Assembly: GCA_020736575.1 (NCBI GenBank)
Contig: JAGPYM010000022.1
Location: 372,001-436,000 of the forward strand
Origin: Thelonectria olida
Lineage: Eukaryota; Ascomycota; Sordariomycetes; Hypocreales; Nectriaceae
Direction of reading: 5' to 3'
DNA: 64,000 nt
Shown here: positions 18,749-30,378 of the stretch, piece after piece
How the letters are laid out: the number at the start of each line of letters is the position of its first letter
Numbering within the stretch: the stretch's first letter is position 1
The notes under the pieces: model-generated
Databases searched by the model: none
Told to the model about the DNA's origin: nothing
What the model saw: the letters and a program-made list of their open reading frames with translations, nothing else
Position numbers and translations under genes: made by a program

Positions 18749-19183
18749 AAGGAAGCGATGTTCATTTCAAGATTGATCAAGGACCTCGGAGTCCAACTGG
18801 ACGACGAACGGATACGGATCCAGTGCGACAACCAACAGACCATACAACTGGTGAATAAGGATATTGCCAAGCTCCAGACCAAACTCAGACATGTTGACAT
18901 CCACAACCACTGGCTGAGGCAGGAGGCACGGAGGAACAGGATCAAGGTGGAATACCGACCGACAACAGACATGATCGCTGATGGACTCACCAAAGCAATG
19001 AGTCACACACAATTCCAGAAATTCGTCAAACAAATTGGGCTGACGGACATTACGGAACGTCTCATGGACAGACACCTCCAAACCATCGGAGAGGAGGAGA
19101 TCTTAGACGGACTGGCAAAACTGGAACTTCATGACATGGCAGTTTCGGCCGACGCGACCTCAACTCGGGGGGGTTTGTGTTAG
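18749..19183 (+). mobile_element. copia-type retrotransposon 3' end (RNase H)
   Basis: The frame reads KEAMFISRLIKDLGVQLDDE, then CDNQQTIQLVNK, RHVDIHNHWLRQE and ADGLTKAMSHTQFQKFV, diagnostic for the RNase H end of Ty1/copia polyproteins. It ends at a stop overlapping the LTR start (TGT-TAG). Gag, integrase and reverse transcriptase are absent. The 5' boundary lies inside the PNP-domain NLR gene, and the orientation is the same. With only the 3' end present no target duplication can be tested. Confidence 0.85.
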
Positions 19184-19406
19184 ATTGACACCTATGTGCG
19201 GTTAGAGAGGCAGTCACACTTACTACAACGATATTCGTGGCTTGTGGCGGCGTAGGTATGGGAAATGGACTGACGCCCCCGCACGAAGAGCAGCAAGCAA
19301 GACAAGGCATCATCAAGACTTCAATCAATAAGATCACCAGTTTCTGCTCCACAATCCATTTAATTCACCCCGTCGTGTGCTCGAGATACGCATTGCGTAT
19401 CCAACA
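19178..19406 (+). mobile_element. copia LTR (~229 bp)
   Basis: Begins TGTTAGATTGACA directly after a G-rich tract (polypurine tract, about 19167-19173) and ends near ATCCAACA at 19406, giving TG...CA ends. It follows the copia RNase H frame, as a 3' LTR should. Confidence 0.6.
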
Positions 19407-19675
19407 ACATCCGACCGCGACCATGCAAGGCCGCCCTGTGCAGCCTCGCTCCTGGTCGCCCCCAGTCTCCCCCAATAAGGCTGACTGGGCCCCTATCTTG
19501 CAGCTAGTGTAGCCGCACCTGACATCTCCGCTGACGGAGAGCAGGGCTGATATGTTGCGCCTCAGAGCGGTTGATATGCTGGATAGGATTCTTTCTTGTA
19601 TTCTATGAAATTGTTTTCCGGGGATGGAGCAGTCTTAATTTCGCGTCGCGAATGACTAGGGAGACTTCGAGAGGA

Positions 19676-21625
19676 TGTTGACAAACGAGAAATTGATAGG
19701 TGCCTACCATCAGAGGTTAAATATGCGTGCCTGTACTGGGCGTATCACTTGAAGAGCAGCAGAGTCAGGCTTCACGATGGGCACCAAGCGCTCCAATTTC
19801 TTCAACATCATTTCCTCCACTGGCTTGAAGCATTGAGTCTTATTGGGAGGATTTCGGAGAGTATCGGGCTCATAGACGAGGTGCAGAACCTGGTTTGTGT
19901 ATGTTAATCCCAAAGTTATACGCTGGTATTTTACCAAGACAGCTTATTTAGCTCGAGAGTGGTGCCGAAGTCTCGCAGTTTCTTCATGATGCAAAACGTT
20001 TTATTCTCAACTGCCGCTCAGCAATTGACCAGGCACCCCTCCAACTTTACTACTCGGCGCTTGTCTTCGCTCCGGAGAGAAGCATTATTCGAGAGACATT
20101 TCAGGAACACATAAGCTGGATAACGACAAAACCGATCATGGAATGTGATTGGAACCCTTGCTTGCAAACGCTCGAGGGCCATCGCGACTTGGTCGGGTCG
20201 GTCTTGTTCTCGGCCGACGGCAGGCGGCTCGCATCAGGGTCGTTCGACGTAAGTGTCAAGATTTGGGATGCGGCGACGGGGGCGCTGCAACGCACGCTCC
20301 AGGGCCATCGCGACTTGGTCGGATCGGCCGCGTTCTCGGCCGACGGCAGGCTGCTCGCATCATGGTCGGACGACGATACGACGGTCAAAATTTGGGATGC
20401 GGCGACGGGGGCGCTACAACACTCGCTCGAGGACCATCACGGCTTGGTCAGGTCAGTTGCGTTCTCGGCCGACGGCAGGCAGCTCGCATCAGGGTCGGTC
20501 GACAATACAGTCAAGATTTGGGATACGGCGACAGGGGCGCTGCAACACACGCTCGAGGGCCATCGTAGCTTTATAACGTCGGTTGCGTTCTCAGCCGACG
20601 GTAAGCTGCTCGTATTAGGGTCGGACGACGATACGGTGGTCAAGATTTGGGATGCAGCGACGGGGGCGCTACAACACATGCTCGAGGGCCATCACGACTT
20701 TGTTATATCGGTCGCGTTCTCGGCTGACAGTACGCTACTCGCGTCAGGGTCACTGGACGATACGGTTAAGATTTGGGATGCGGCGACGGGGGCGCTACAA
20801 CACTCGCTCGAGGACCATCACGGCTTGGTCAGGTCAGTTGCGTTCTCGGCCGACGGCAGGCAGCTCGCATCAGGGTCGGTCGACAATACGGTTAAGATTT
20901 GGGATGCGGCGACGGGGGCGCTGCAACACACGTTCGAGGGCCATTACGGCTTCATCACGTCACTCGCGTTCTCGGCCGACGACAGGCTGCTCGTATTAAG
21001 GTCAGACGACAATAAGACAGTTAAGATTTGGGATGCGGCGACAGGGGCACTACAATGCACACTCGAGGGCCACTGCGGCTTGGCCACATCAGTCGCGTTC
21101 TCGGCCGACGGCAGGCTGCGTGTATTAGGGTCGGACGGCAATACAGTTAAGATTTGGGATGCGGCGACGGGGGCGCTGCAACACACGCTCGAGGGCCATC
21201 GCGACTTGGTTAGGTCGGTCGCGTTCTCGGCCGACGGTATGCTGCTCGCATCAGGGTCGGATGACGATGCGGTTAAGATTTGGGATGCGGCGACAGGGGC
21301 GCTGCAACACACACTCGAGAGCCATTATATGACGGCACGGTGCGCTATACAGCTAAGGGTTCTCGTGGAAACCTACAGCAGAGCTCAGTTGCAAGCTCAA
21401 GCTTCGGAGACGCCACCATCCCACGACTGTGGTCTAAGCCCCGACAAAATCTGGATCAAGTGGAACGGGCATAATACGCTCTGGCTTCCTCCCGACTATC
21501 GGCCCTTCGCCTCAGCTATATCACCCTCGACCACGACGATTGCCCTCGGCTGTCCATCAGGGAGGGTCCTCGTGATTGGCTTCTTGGCACCAGGCCACAT
21601 GGGCCCTAGGCTAGGAACAAGATGA
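19676..21625 (+). pseudogene. NACHT-WD40 receptor, C-terminal half with nine WD40 repeats
   Basis: The frame opens inside the post-NACHT region (KYACLYWAYHL, HHFLHWLEALSLIGRISESI). A 53-bp intron at 19899-19951 (GTATGT...TTTAG) follows, then the usual linker (FLHDAKRFILNCRSAIDQAP) and nine complete WD40 repeats plus a partial tenth. A normal tail with NTLWLPPDYRPFASAI ends at 21625. Everything from 19676 on is open. The N-terminal domain and the NACHT are missing; the copia LTR lies 270 bp upstream. Repeats 3 and 6 are nearly identical at DNA level while the residues just after GH vary between repeats, the pattern known for HET-E/HET-D recognition repeats. Without a NACHT it should not signal. 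Confidence 0.75.
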
Positions 21626-21954
21626 AGTCACCGTGCTCTTGGCGGATGCCAGAAAGGACTTGAATGGCCAAAGTATCCATGCTCATTATTAGCCTGTGTG
21701 CGTAGTCCATTCCTTGGTCATTTTCCCCACTGATCAGCTATAGATACTCCATCTATGCCAGGAAGGCCGAGATTCGAAGTGCTTAAGGATGGGGATTTCT
21801 TTAAGTATAGTATGCTGGATAAGTAGAATGTAGTCTAGTGGCCCTAAGACCGTACTATTTGCAGCATTGGTCGAACGGCCGCACTATAAGTGAATGCCTC
21901 TGTCCAACCCATGGCATTTACAGCGAGGGGGAGAGGAAGTCACACGATGTACAT
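21626..21954. other. Intergenic spacer
   Basis: No gene recognised. It leads into the first copy of the dispersed duplication. Confidence 0.4.
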
Positions 21955-22567
21955 CTAGTTCTTCTGCGATGAGTTTTCCTGGCTCGCCTCTAACCGCCTC
22001 CTGTTCTGCTCCTCCAGAAGCCTCAGTTGTTCTTGATAAAACTGGAGCGCCCTCTCTATCCTGGGCGGCCCCGACGTAATTCTTGAGGTGTTGTCATCCC
22101 ATTTAGACCTCTCGGGCTGTTTCTTTCGAATCCTTTCTGACCGTCGAGGATTTCTAGCAGGTTGGGTTGACTTCCCCGCCTTGCGCCTTCCCCGACGCTT
22201 CCGAGTTGGACTGGTGTCATGACGGGGACTGTTCGTTTCAGTTGGGGTCCCAGGGTTCTCGCAGTTGGGGAAGAACTCAGGGCCCCATCCTGTCTCACTA
22301 GAATGTTCGCCCCCAGGAGGCTGATGGTGATAGCGAGGGCCCCGAGTAGGCACGACGTGGTCTGCCCTTTCAGTCAGAAAACTTCTCGTAATACTCAGTA
22401 GAGAACTAACCTGTGCTACCATCATCACCAAGAATGACTGGATTTGGATCCGTGGGAGTGTTCATCGGAATACCAGTATCGTGCTTTTTGAGAGACATGT
22501 GTTCCGATTGCTTTCTCCCAGGGCGCTTGTGCAGAGAGGGGCTATCGCCTAGAATAGGAGAAGACAT
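21955..22567 (-). CDS. Small basic nuclear-like protein of a three-copy repeat family (intact copy)
   Basis: Two exons give an uninterrupted 187-residue protein. Exon 1 runs 22567-22411 and starts MSSPILGD. The intron is 22410-22362 (GTTAGT...GGCAG, 49 bp). Exon 2 ends at 21955. Features in order: polar N-terminus, Pro/Gly-rich centre, two basic clusters likely to be nuclear-localisation signals (RKRRGRRKAGK and RRSERIRKK), and a predicted coiled coil near the end (RALQFYQEQLRLLEEQNRRR). No known domain. The copies at 36.0 and 56.8 kb have the same architecture but are frameshifted, and their flanks are duplicated too. It may belong to an undescribed mobile or subtelomeric repeat. Function unknown. 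Confidence 0.6.
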
Positions 22568-22960
22568 TGTTGGTACGTCATAAAACTCAGAAGATGAACT
22601 CTGGGAGGCAGTAGGATGGGAGAATCAGAGGAAACGGGGAGGAGTCGTGAATTTATGTTCTCCTGGGTCGGAGTTAAGCCCATGAACAAAGCCCCTGAGT
22701 CAAGCAGGGCAGCCTGCATGAAGATGGCTCGTCACACATAAGTGATTTCGGGAACCTAAAAGGAGGCTGCCCCAGCCAGGTTACATATCCATGCCTGTCC
22801 AGGCATCCTACAGATACGAAGAGGGATATTTGCCATATACGGATAGGATCCGGACGTGACGACGCCACCTGATACAACGAGGTAGCGCCAACAGGATGGC
22901 CAAGCCTCCTCCCACAGCGATGTTGCCATCCCCGAGTCTGTTGATGACGACATCCTCACC
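21955..22960. repeat. Dispersed duplication, copy A
   Basis: Includes the small basic gene and its upstream region, with a conserved block at 22796-22900 (CCAGGCATCCTACAGATACG, TATACGGATAGGATCCGGAC) that recurs at 36.5 kb and 57.6 kb. A kinase-like pseudogene follows at 23.1-24.8 kb, part of which recurs at 58.4 kb. Confidence 0.75.
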
Positions 22961-23148
22961 ACTCAGGGTGATGTTGTATGCAAAGCCGGTCTAACATCCC
23001 TGGGCGTAAGACAGCATCCAGGCATATCGCCGAGCCCTGAACCGGTTGAGCCAGCTGAAAGAGTCTTCACTCCCATGATTCCTACCACCCCTCGCTTGGC
23101 ATGACCATGTCGGTGTTTCCCTGACCCGTTGGCCTCTCCGTATCATAG

Positions 23149-24800
23149 ATGCGACCAAGTCTCATTCTTCTCTTTCTCTTCCTTTCTCTGGCCACCAGTC
23201 CCTCCGGGCAAGAGGGATCCGTGGCAGAGCTTATAGTTACCAAGGGCCACAAGATTAACTATTATCGTGCCGTTCTGGCGGACCAACGGCAGGCAGCACA
23301 CGAAATACGATGGGGAAAGTCTCCTTTGAATGATTTCGATTCGTCTTAGAGCGCTATGGGATAAGCATCTATACTTGGCGGATCTCTCCCGAGTCCTTAT
23401 TGTCAGCTGGGGATATTAGGAGCCAGCAGACCCGACGATGATCCGTGAAAACTTGGCACAGCAATCATTGATCCATGCCTCAGCTCTGGCGGCCTCCTTT
23501 GACTATTCTGTCAGTCAAGATGGGAGTTGCTAATGGTAAGGTACACTCTCTACTCCACGCCTCCCCAACATGCAGTTTACACCAACACGCCCGGGGACAG
23601 ATAACACAACTACCATGCAAGGTAAAAGAGGCTTGAACTATGGGAGGTTTCTCTTGGCCTGAATCTGCTTCATCAGTGGCAAACACTCCTTTGTAATCCC
23701 GCAAAAGGGGGGAGCAGTGAAGAAGAAGTGAGAGAAACACTGACGCTATCCTGGGCTCATCAGCGAGCTCGCAAAGGAGACTTTGTGACCGGGTTCAAGC
23801 GGAAAAGACCGTTGCATCGGTGGTGACTCCCTTGTGATCTCCGAGTGTCGAATCCTCTCTTCCGAATCGGCGATATTGTCTCCGGATGGTCAGACTAACT
23901 ACTGTTTGAGCTTCCTAGGACAATGGTACAGGACCTAACCTTTTTTCACTTTGTGGTTAGGACCAAATAAAAGAAAACACAGTTAGCTCTACTGAATTCA
24001 TGCAAGGGAAATAACTTAATCCTAACCATTACGAAGGTAGACAAGAAGTGGGCTTCGCTTATGTGCTCCATTTTCTGGTCCCGCCGGGTTCCATATCGAT
24101 CAGTTAACTGTCTAACGCCTGGAATAGCTTATCCCAATCATCTGAACCAAAAGCACAAAGTTCTTCCACCGAGGGGAACCCCACGAACTCCCCCTCAGAA
24201 TCTAAGACTCCCAAGCGGTATGTGGGTTTCTTACAACCTACCATACTGGAGGGGACTTATCCAACATTCTTACCGAGAGGAGATTGGCAGGGACCCTCAC
24301 CTTTGATCAACAATTCTCTTGGGACTGGGATCTTGCGTCTTCTCTGATTCACATCAAAGATTCATCGACGAAGTTCTACTCAGATCTCCGCATGGATCAA
24401 ATTGTTCTTTCACCCAACTCTGACGGGACGGAAACGGCCATTCTGTTGGACTTTGAACAGAGCCGAAATATCTACAACTGGGCGCCACCGAGATCTATTA
24501 TCTCAAATGGATTGCTAAGCTCGGAAACAAACACTACATAAGGTGCAATGGCTTACCGAGGGACACCTTGGATAAGTTTGGTGGGATATTGAATCACTAT
24601 CTACTGTCGAGAGACTACCCACTCCCCCTCGCTTCCATACCCGAATTGTATGACAACCCTGAGCATGGTTGGTACTGGCCATGGCTGAAAAGCAGCCCCT
24701 CAGAGCGGGAATCAGGAATGGTATACATGCTCGGAAAGGCCCTTTGGTGTATCTTCGAGGGCATCGGACTGCTCAAACGGCGTTATAGTTTGGGCTAAGT
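23149..24800 (+). pseudogene. Secreted or ER kinase-like protein, multiply frameshifted
   Basis: The ATG at 23149 starts a signal peptide (RPSLILLFLFLSLATS) followed by KGHKINYYRAVLADQRQAAH, then the frame breaks. Pieces continue in other frames: FVLERYGISIYTWRISPES, a stretch near 23450-23510, then 24050-24540 with LPYWRGLIQHSYREE, SSTKFYSDLRMDQIVLSP and AILLDFEQSRNIYNWAPP, and finally LDKFGGILNHYLLSRDYPLP to a stop at about 24798. YSDLR-x2-QIVL and LLDFEQ look like the catalytic-loop and DFG-like positions of a protein-kinase fold. At least three frameshifts are needed to join them. Part of the gene (24.02-24.19 kb) recurs at 58.39-58.60 kb. Dead copy of an unnamed fungal kinase-like family. 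Confidence 0.5.
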
Positions 24801-24989
24801 GGTACGGTGCTGGGGCTAGCCCAACACGGTAGACACCCGCAGGGCGTCAGCTGTCAGCCAAACCCTATTTACTACCGTAAGAGAGTGCGTATTTAACGTG
24901 AGGTCACGAGTGTATTCAACCAGACAGGACTAGGTGCGCCACACCAGCGGCACGAGGTCGTGGGGTCAACCTCTTTGGGCCATAGCCCA

Positions 24990-25260
24990 TTCCAACCCGT
25001 TCAACTCGAGCTGTCCGCCAAGGTCGCCGCGCTACTTCACTGCGGTCAGCAATGCCCGGGCAGAACATTACACGCCTTCGAAGCCGATTAGAAAACTTGG
25101 GCGCAACATTCCGAGCGGTTCAGAAGCTTCTCGATGGCCCGGATAGCCACACACTGCAGACGTCGCGAGAACTGGTCGACTCTCTCCGAGGCTGCACCAC
25201 AGTGCTAGGCCAGGTGCAGAGCAGGCTGGATCCGAGTAAGACCCGACGGCGTTCCACTCC
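24990..25260 (+). pseudogene. HeLo-like-N domain relic
   Basis: The plus strand encodes LELSAKVAALL and then, one frame over, TRLRSRLENLGATFRAVQKL, LDGPDSHTLQTSRELVDSLR and GCTTVLGQ-x-QSRLDPSKTRR. This matches the HeLo-like N-terminal domain of the intact NLR nearby (LSAKVASLCF, then LQTSQRLRNVLRGC). A frameshift separates the first helix from the rest and no nucleotide-binding domain follows. It lies tail to tail with the intact receptor at 25.5 kb, suggesting local duplication of such genes. Confidence 0.65.
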
Positions 25261-25476
25261 ACTGAGCCATTCCTAGCAAGCCTGCTCCAGGGAATCGTTC
25301 TAGCGATCCGTTCCACTCCAGTGATCTAGTCTATTCTATCCTTAAGCAGGAATTGCGTTTAGCCGGTCTGGCTGTGGAGAGGGGTAATATTCGAAGTTGC
25401 TGAGGGCACGGACGCGAATTAGGGGGCAGCTGAATCCGCCACCAATAGGTCGCCGTGGATATCCTATTGATATTGT

Positions 25477-28400
25477 CTATGAAGATTTGAATTGAATGAC
25501 CTTCACTAGACCGGAGCTATATCCCAGGGCAAACATACTGTCGTAGAAAGCCACGTGCCTGGGCCTGTAGTCCGGGGGAAGCCAGAGCGCTTTCTTTCCA
25601 TCCCGTATCACCCAATCGTTGCTGAAAAAGCACTGCATGGCCTGACAGTCTTTCTGTAGAGACATGTCGGTGGTTAAGTAAAGGCTGAGCAACCCTCGAT
25701 CCGTCTTTAGATATCTATTGTCCGTAGAAAAGGATAGACTCGTAAGAACCTGATCGACTTGGAATATCCGCTTCTCCTTGCCTGTCGTCGCATCCCAGAG
25801 ACGAACTGTTTTATCGTCTGAAGCTGATGCTACCGCCTTGCCATCCGGTGAGAAGGTGACGGTACTGATCCCGCCGTCGTGGCCCTTAAGTGTCTTTTCC
25901 CCGCCTGTCGTTACGTCCCAGAGACGAACTGTGTTGTCGTACGAAGTCGACGCAACCGTCTTGCCGTCTGGTGAGAACGCGACGGCCTTGACCCAGTTGT
26001 TGTGGCCCGTGAGTGTTAGTTTCCCTTCGCCTGTTGTTGCATCCCAGAGACGAACTGTGTTGTCGCCTGATACTGATGCTACCGTCTTGCCGTCTGGTGA
26101 GAACGCGACGGCATTGACCCAGTTGTTGTGGCCCTTGAGTGTTAGTTTCCCTTCGCCTGTTGTTGCATCCCAAAGACGAACTGTGCGGTCGAACGAAGCT
26201 GATGCTACTCTCTTGCCATCCGGTGAGAAGGTGACGGCATTGATCCCGCCGTCATGGCCCTTAAGTGTCTTCTCCCCGCCTGTCGTTACGTCCCAGAGAC
26301 GAACTGTGTTGTCGTGCGAAGTCGACGCAACCATCTTGCCGTCCGGCGAGAACGCGACGGCCTTGACCTCGCGGTCATGGCCCTCGAGCTTTTGCTTCTC
26401 CTCGCCAGTCGTTGCGTCCCAGAGACGAACTGATTTATCATCTGAACCTGACGCTACCGTCTTGCCGTCCGGCGAGAACGCGACGGCCTCGACCTTGCGG
26501 TCGTGGCCCTCGTGCTTCTGCTTCGTCTTACCCGTCGTCGCGTCCCAGAGCCGGACCGTTTTATCGTACGAAGCCGATGCTACCGTCTTGCCGTCCGGCG
26601 AGAACGCGACGGACATGACCCAGCCGTCGTGGCCCTCAAGCTTCTGCTTCTCCTCGCCCGTTGTCACGTCCCAGAACCGTACTGTATTATCCTCTGCACC
26701 CGACGCCATCATCTCGCCGTCCGGCGAAAACGCGACGGACATGACCCAGCCATCGTGACCCTCGAGCTTCTGCTTCTCCTCGCCCGTCGTCACGTCCCAG
26801 AGCCGTACCGTTCGATCGTCTGAAGCCGACGCCATCGTCTTGCGGTCCGGCGAGAAGGCGACGACATTAACCCAGCCATCGTGGCCCTTAAGTTTCTTTT
26901 TCTCCTCGCCTGTCGTCGCGTCCCAGAGACGAACTGTGTTGTCTTTTGAAGCTGATGCTACCGTCTTGCCGTCCGGCGAGAAGGCGACGGCATTGATCTC
27001 GTCGTCGTGGCCCTTAAGTGTCTTTTCCCCGCCTGTCGTTACGTCCCAGAGACGAAGTGTTTTATCGGACGAAGCCGACGCAACCGTCTTGCCGTCCGGC
27101 GAGAACGCGACGGCCTTGACTGCGTTATTATGGCCCTCGAGCTTTTGCTTCTCCTCGCCTGTCGTCACGTCCCAGAACCGTACTGTATTATCCCATGCAC
27201 CCGACGCTATCATCTTGCCGTCCGGCGAAAACGCGACGGACATGACCCAGCCGTCGTGACCCTCGAGCTTCTGCTTTTCCTCGCCAGTCACGTCCCAGAG
27301 CCGTACCGTTCGATCGTCTGAAGCCGACGCCATCGTTTTGCGGTCCGGCGAGAAGGCGACGGCCATGACCTCGAGGTTGTGGCCCTCAAGTATCTGTAGG
27401 CAGGCATTCCACTCTGAGTCGACTTTTGGTAACTTCGAGATCCATTCTGGGACACAATTTTCAAATAAATTTCTGATTACGCTGCTCATTGGCGCGAAAA
27501 TGATTGCCGAAGAATAAACTTGAAGGGGAGATATATCGATTATTGACCGGCAATTAAGGATGAATCGGGTTGCGTCATGTAAGAAGGCGGAGGCGTTGGC
27601 ACTCATACCGGTCTAGACGACTTATGTTAGCGGACACCCATGCGCATGGGTCAGCATGGCTTACGCAGATGAGAGCCTGCAAACTGCTGATCATAGCGAT
27701 GCTGTCGGATATTTTCCCCAGTAGGCTTAATGCTTCTAGCCAGTGAAGAAAGTGACGGCTGAGGAAGAGATATGCTCGGTGGCTGTCGGTTATGCGAGCG
27801 CTGCTCTGTTCCAAATGATAAACCCAGTACAGGCACGCATACCGAACATGTGCTGGCAGACACGGTTCGATAACAGCGGGTTGAATATCCGCGCGAGCAG
27901 TTCCTGGCATTTTCAAGTCGCAGATATCCTTCCTCAAGTGGCCACTAGAAGATAAGAGTTCCAGGCACTTGTTTGCAATTCTTTCGTGCGTTGCCCTCTC
28001 GTCTACCCAGAACGGATTGGTGTCGCGCTTCTCTGGATCAACGAGAAAGTCACGGAACGACAGGTGGAACATCCGCACGGGAGATTCAGCAGAAGCAGGC
28101 ACGCTAAGGATGGAATGGAGAGACACGAGCCTACGATCTATGACGTATCCGGGAATGTCGAGAAGACCGGCCAGGGAGGGTGTAGAGAGAGCTTCGGCTA
28201 AGAGCATAATGGAGCCCACAACGGTTCGGAACTCCTTTACAAGAGATTTCTTGGCCACCTCGGAACGTCCAACGACCAGCTGGTCAAGGATCGGGCGATA
28301 AGTCGCGTCCAGCTTGTCGATCTCCGATTGCTGAGTGCTGGATTGGTACTGCAGGACCTTTGCTAGTTGCCCGGCAGGGTCGGACCATGCCTGATCTTCG

Positions 28401-29766
28401 ATGAAACGGCAAATAGTGGCCGCAAAAATGAAGAGCGGGACGGCCATCTGAACCAAATCCTGGACGATGCTGGGTCCTGGCCAATCCGGTGGAAGTTGGC
28501 GCTCGTTACGACACAGAACGTTGTGGTTATGCCTGATTCTTTTGAGCTTATAATCCAGAAATACAGATATGTCGTGCTCGATGACAGGCCTCGGTATCTC
28601 GTGTAGGACCAGATCCCGGTATTTGCCTTTGATGTTGTTGAAGCCAAGCCGAATCGGCAACTCGGGTCTGCTCGTCACGAAAGCCCGCAGCTGCACCCTA
28701 GTCAATGTCTTTTCCTGCGATAAAAGACGAATGATGACGCCAATGTCGTCGCCTCGCTCGCATTCATCGAGGGCGTCAATCACAAGCACGATTCTCTTTA
28801 TGATGTTATCCGGGTCGCCCTTCAGATTTCCCAGCGGGATCAAGATGAGCTTCTCGAACTGCTCCTTCAGAGCCTTGCTGGTAACGGCAGAATCGGCGTC
28901 GATGGCAGCAGATATCATAGCTGCCAGAGCAGGCTCCTTGGCAATAAGCTGAGCAGCAATTGTTGTGAACAATAGTGCTGCGCTACCTCGGTCTCGCTCG
29001 CCTCTCTTAAAGAAGAAACTGGCACCGAGGTCCCCTTTGTCGGCAAACGATTCCGCCATCGTGCGAGATATTGTTGACTTCCCCATGCCTGCCCCGCCGT
29101 ACAGCCACAAAATGCGTTCGCCTTGCGGATCCTCTGCCCATCTCATTATCTCCTGGCGGAGGGCGACTCGGGTTTCAGGGTGACACCGCTCGTCGTGCTC
29201 GTTGGCGTGTGAATCGAAGGCTGCGTCTTTCGCAATCGGCAGCTTGGAAAGAACGAGTCTCTGGATGATATAAAGGACTTCCGAGCTGTGGATCATTTTA
29301 GCCCACCGAAATCAAGAAAAGGGGCTACGACATACGTCTGGTCGATGGTAAGAGTCGCAATCAGTGTTTCTCGACATCGCGCGAGAGTCGTAATGATGTT
29401 GTCAACATCCCGGCTCTCAAATGGCCACTTCAGAGCGCGAACACCGAGCCGGCTCATTTCCTTCCGCGTCGCCCCAGTGTTGAGTTTCCTCTCTAGCTTC
29501 GTTTGCAGCTCTGTGAGTTGGGAAGAACAGCCGCGGAGCACATTGCGCAATCGCTGCGAAGTCTGCAGCCGCGCGCCATTTGGGCTCTCAAGAAGCTGCC
29601 GGGCCCCTTTGAGAGTGATTTCCAGTGTGTCTAGCTCCGCTAACAGGCGTTCAATATCAGACTTGGCATTCTTCACCGCATTGGAATATTGAAAGCATAG
29701 CGATGCGACCTTGGCGGACAGATCGAGCACGGCGATAACACTTGCGGCTGACCCTACATCGGCCAT
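25477..29766 (-). CDS. Intact HeLo-like-N / NACHT / 13xWD40 NLR receptor
   Basis: Three exons join in frame into 1,395 residues: exon 1 29766-29336, intron 29335-29286 (GTATGT...ACAG, 50 bp), exon 2 29285-27665, intron 27664-27613 (GTAAGC, branch GCTAACA, TAG, 52 bp), exon 3 27612-25477. Residues 1-144 are a HeLo-like N-terminal domain (LSAKVASLCFQYSNAVKNAK). The NACHT has Walker A GGAGMGKS (207-214) and Walker B VIDALDEC. A linker (FILNCRSIIDISPLQVYSSA) leads to thirteen WD40 repeats with strong mutual identity, varying mostly just after GH, then a tail with ALWLPPDYRPRHVAF. In this family the N-terminal domain executes cell death after the repeats sense a non-self ligand; a heterokaryon-incompatibility or xenorecognition role is inferred. 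It is the only complete NLR in the window. Confidence 0.85.
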
Positions 29767-29976
29767 CGTGACAGAGTAAATGGGGCCGCCAGAGGGAAGC
29801 ATCGAGGAGCGGACGATCCGACGTCGCAGGGTTAATGAAGCGGTGGCTCCATTAAGAAGATGTTGTCGAGTGTCCGAGCTGAAGCCTTTCGAGGCATCTT
29901 GGCAAGGCTTCGCACGCCATCCACGTGGCGGCGGTCAAGCCGTTTATGGTGGGCAGCGGAAGCGCCAGTTGTAGCT

Positions 29977-30378
29977 TCACGACTCCTGGCCATCCATTTC
30001 TGCCTTGCTGCCTGATTGGAGCGCTGCGCTCTCGGGTCTCATCGCGAAGGACCCGTTGACTGGTGGCCGTCTCTTCTCTTCGTTGGATCTGCTCAGAAGT
30101 ATTTCGCTGATATCGCCTAGCTGGGCCAAGAAGCTTGAATCCAACTTCAAAGGCACCACGGGCATGTGCTGGATGAGCTGATCCTGCAAGACAAAGGGAA
30201 GCGTCACAGTCAGCCACTCCGTCTGCGTCCGGACCTGGCGCACATAGCAGCCCAACTGTGACATGCACGGCCGGTAGCTGCTCGCCGTGATGGTGACGTG
30301 TCCTTCGTCAACGACGATCAGCGCCAACGCCCGCTGATCGACGAGCTTGTCAGCATACCCAGGCAACCTTGCGTGCAA
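29977..30378 (-). pseudogene. RecQ-type helicase fragment
   Basis: The minus strand encodes DQRALALIVVDEGHVTITAS, followed by YRPCMSQLGCYVRQVRTQTE and WLTVTLPFVLQDQLIQH. VVDEGH in place of DExH and LTVTLP in place of TATLP are the Walker B and motif III of RecQ-like DEAH helicases in fungi, some of which are telomere-linked or carried by mobile elements. The P-loop motif and the C-terminal helicase lobe are absent, and the frame degenerates after RSNEEKRRP. A small fragment, consistent with a subtelomere-like region but not proof of one. Confidence 0.5.

Noticed and set aside
25778..27321. Several long plus-strand open frames opposite the 13xWD40 gene
   Set aside because: They repeat with the WD40 period and show no domain; the minus strand encodes an intact 1,395-residue receptor.
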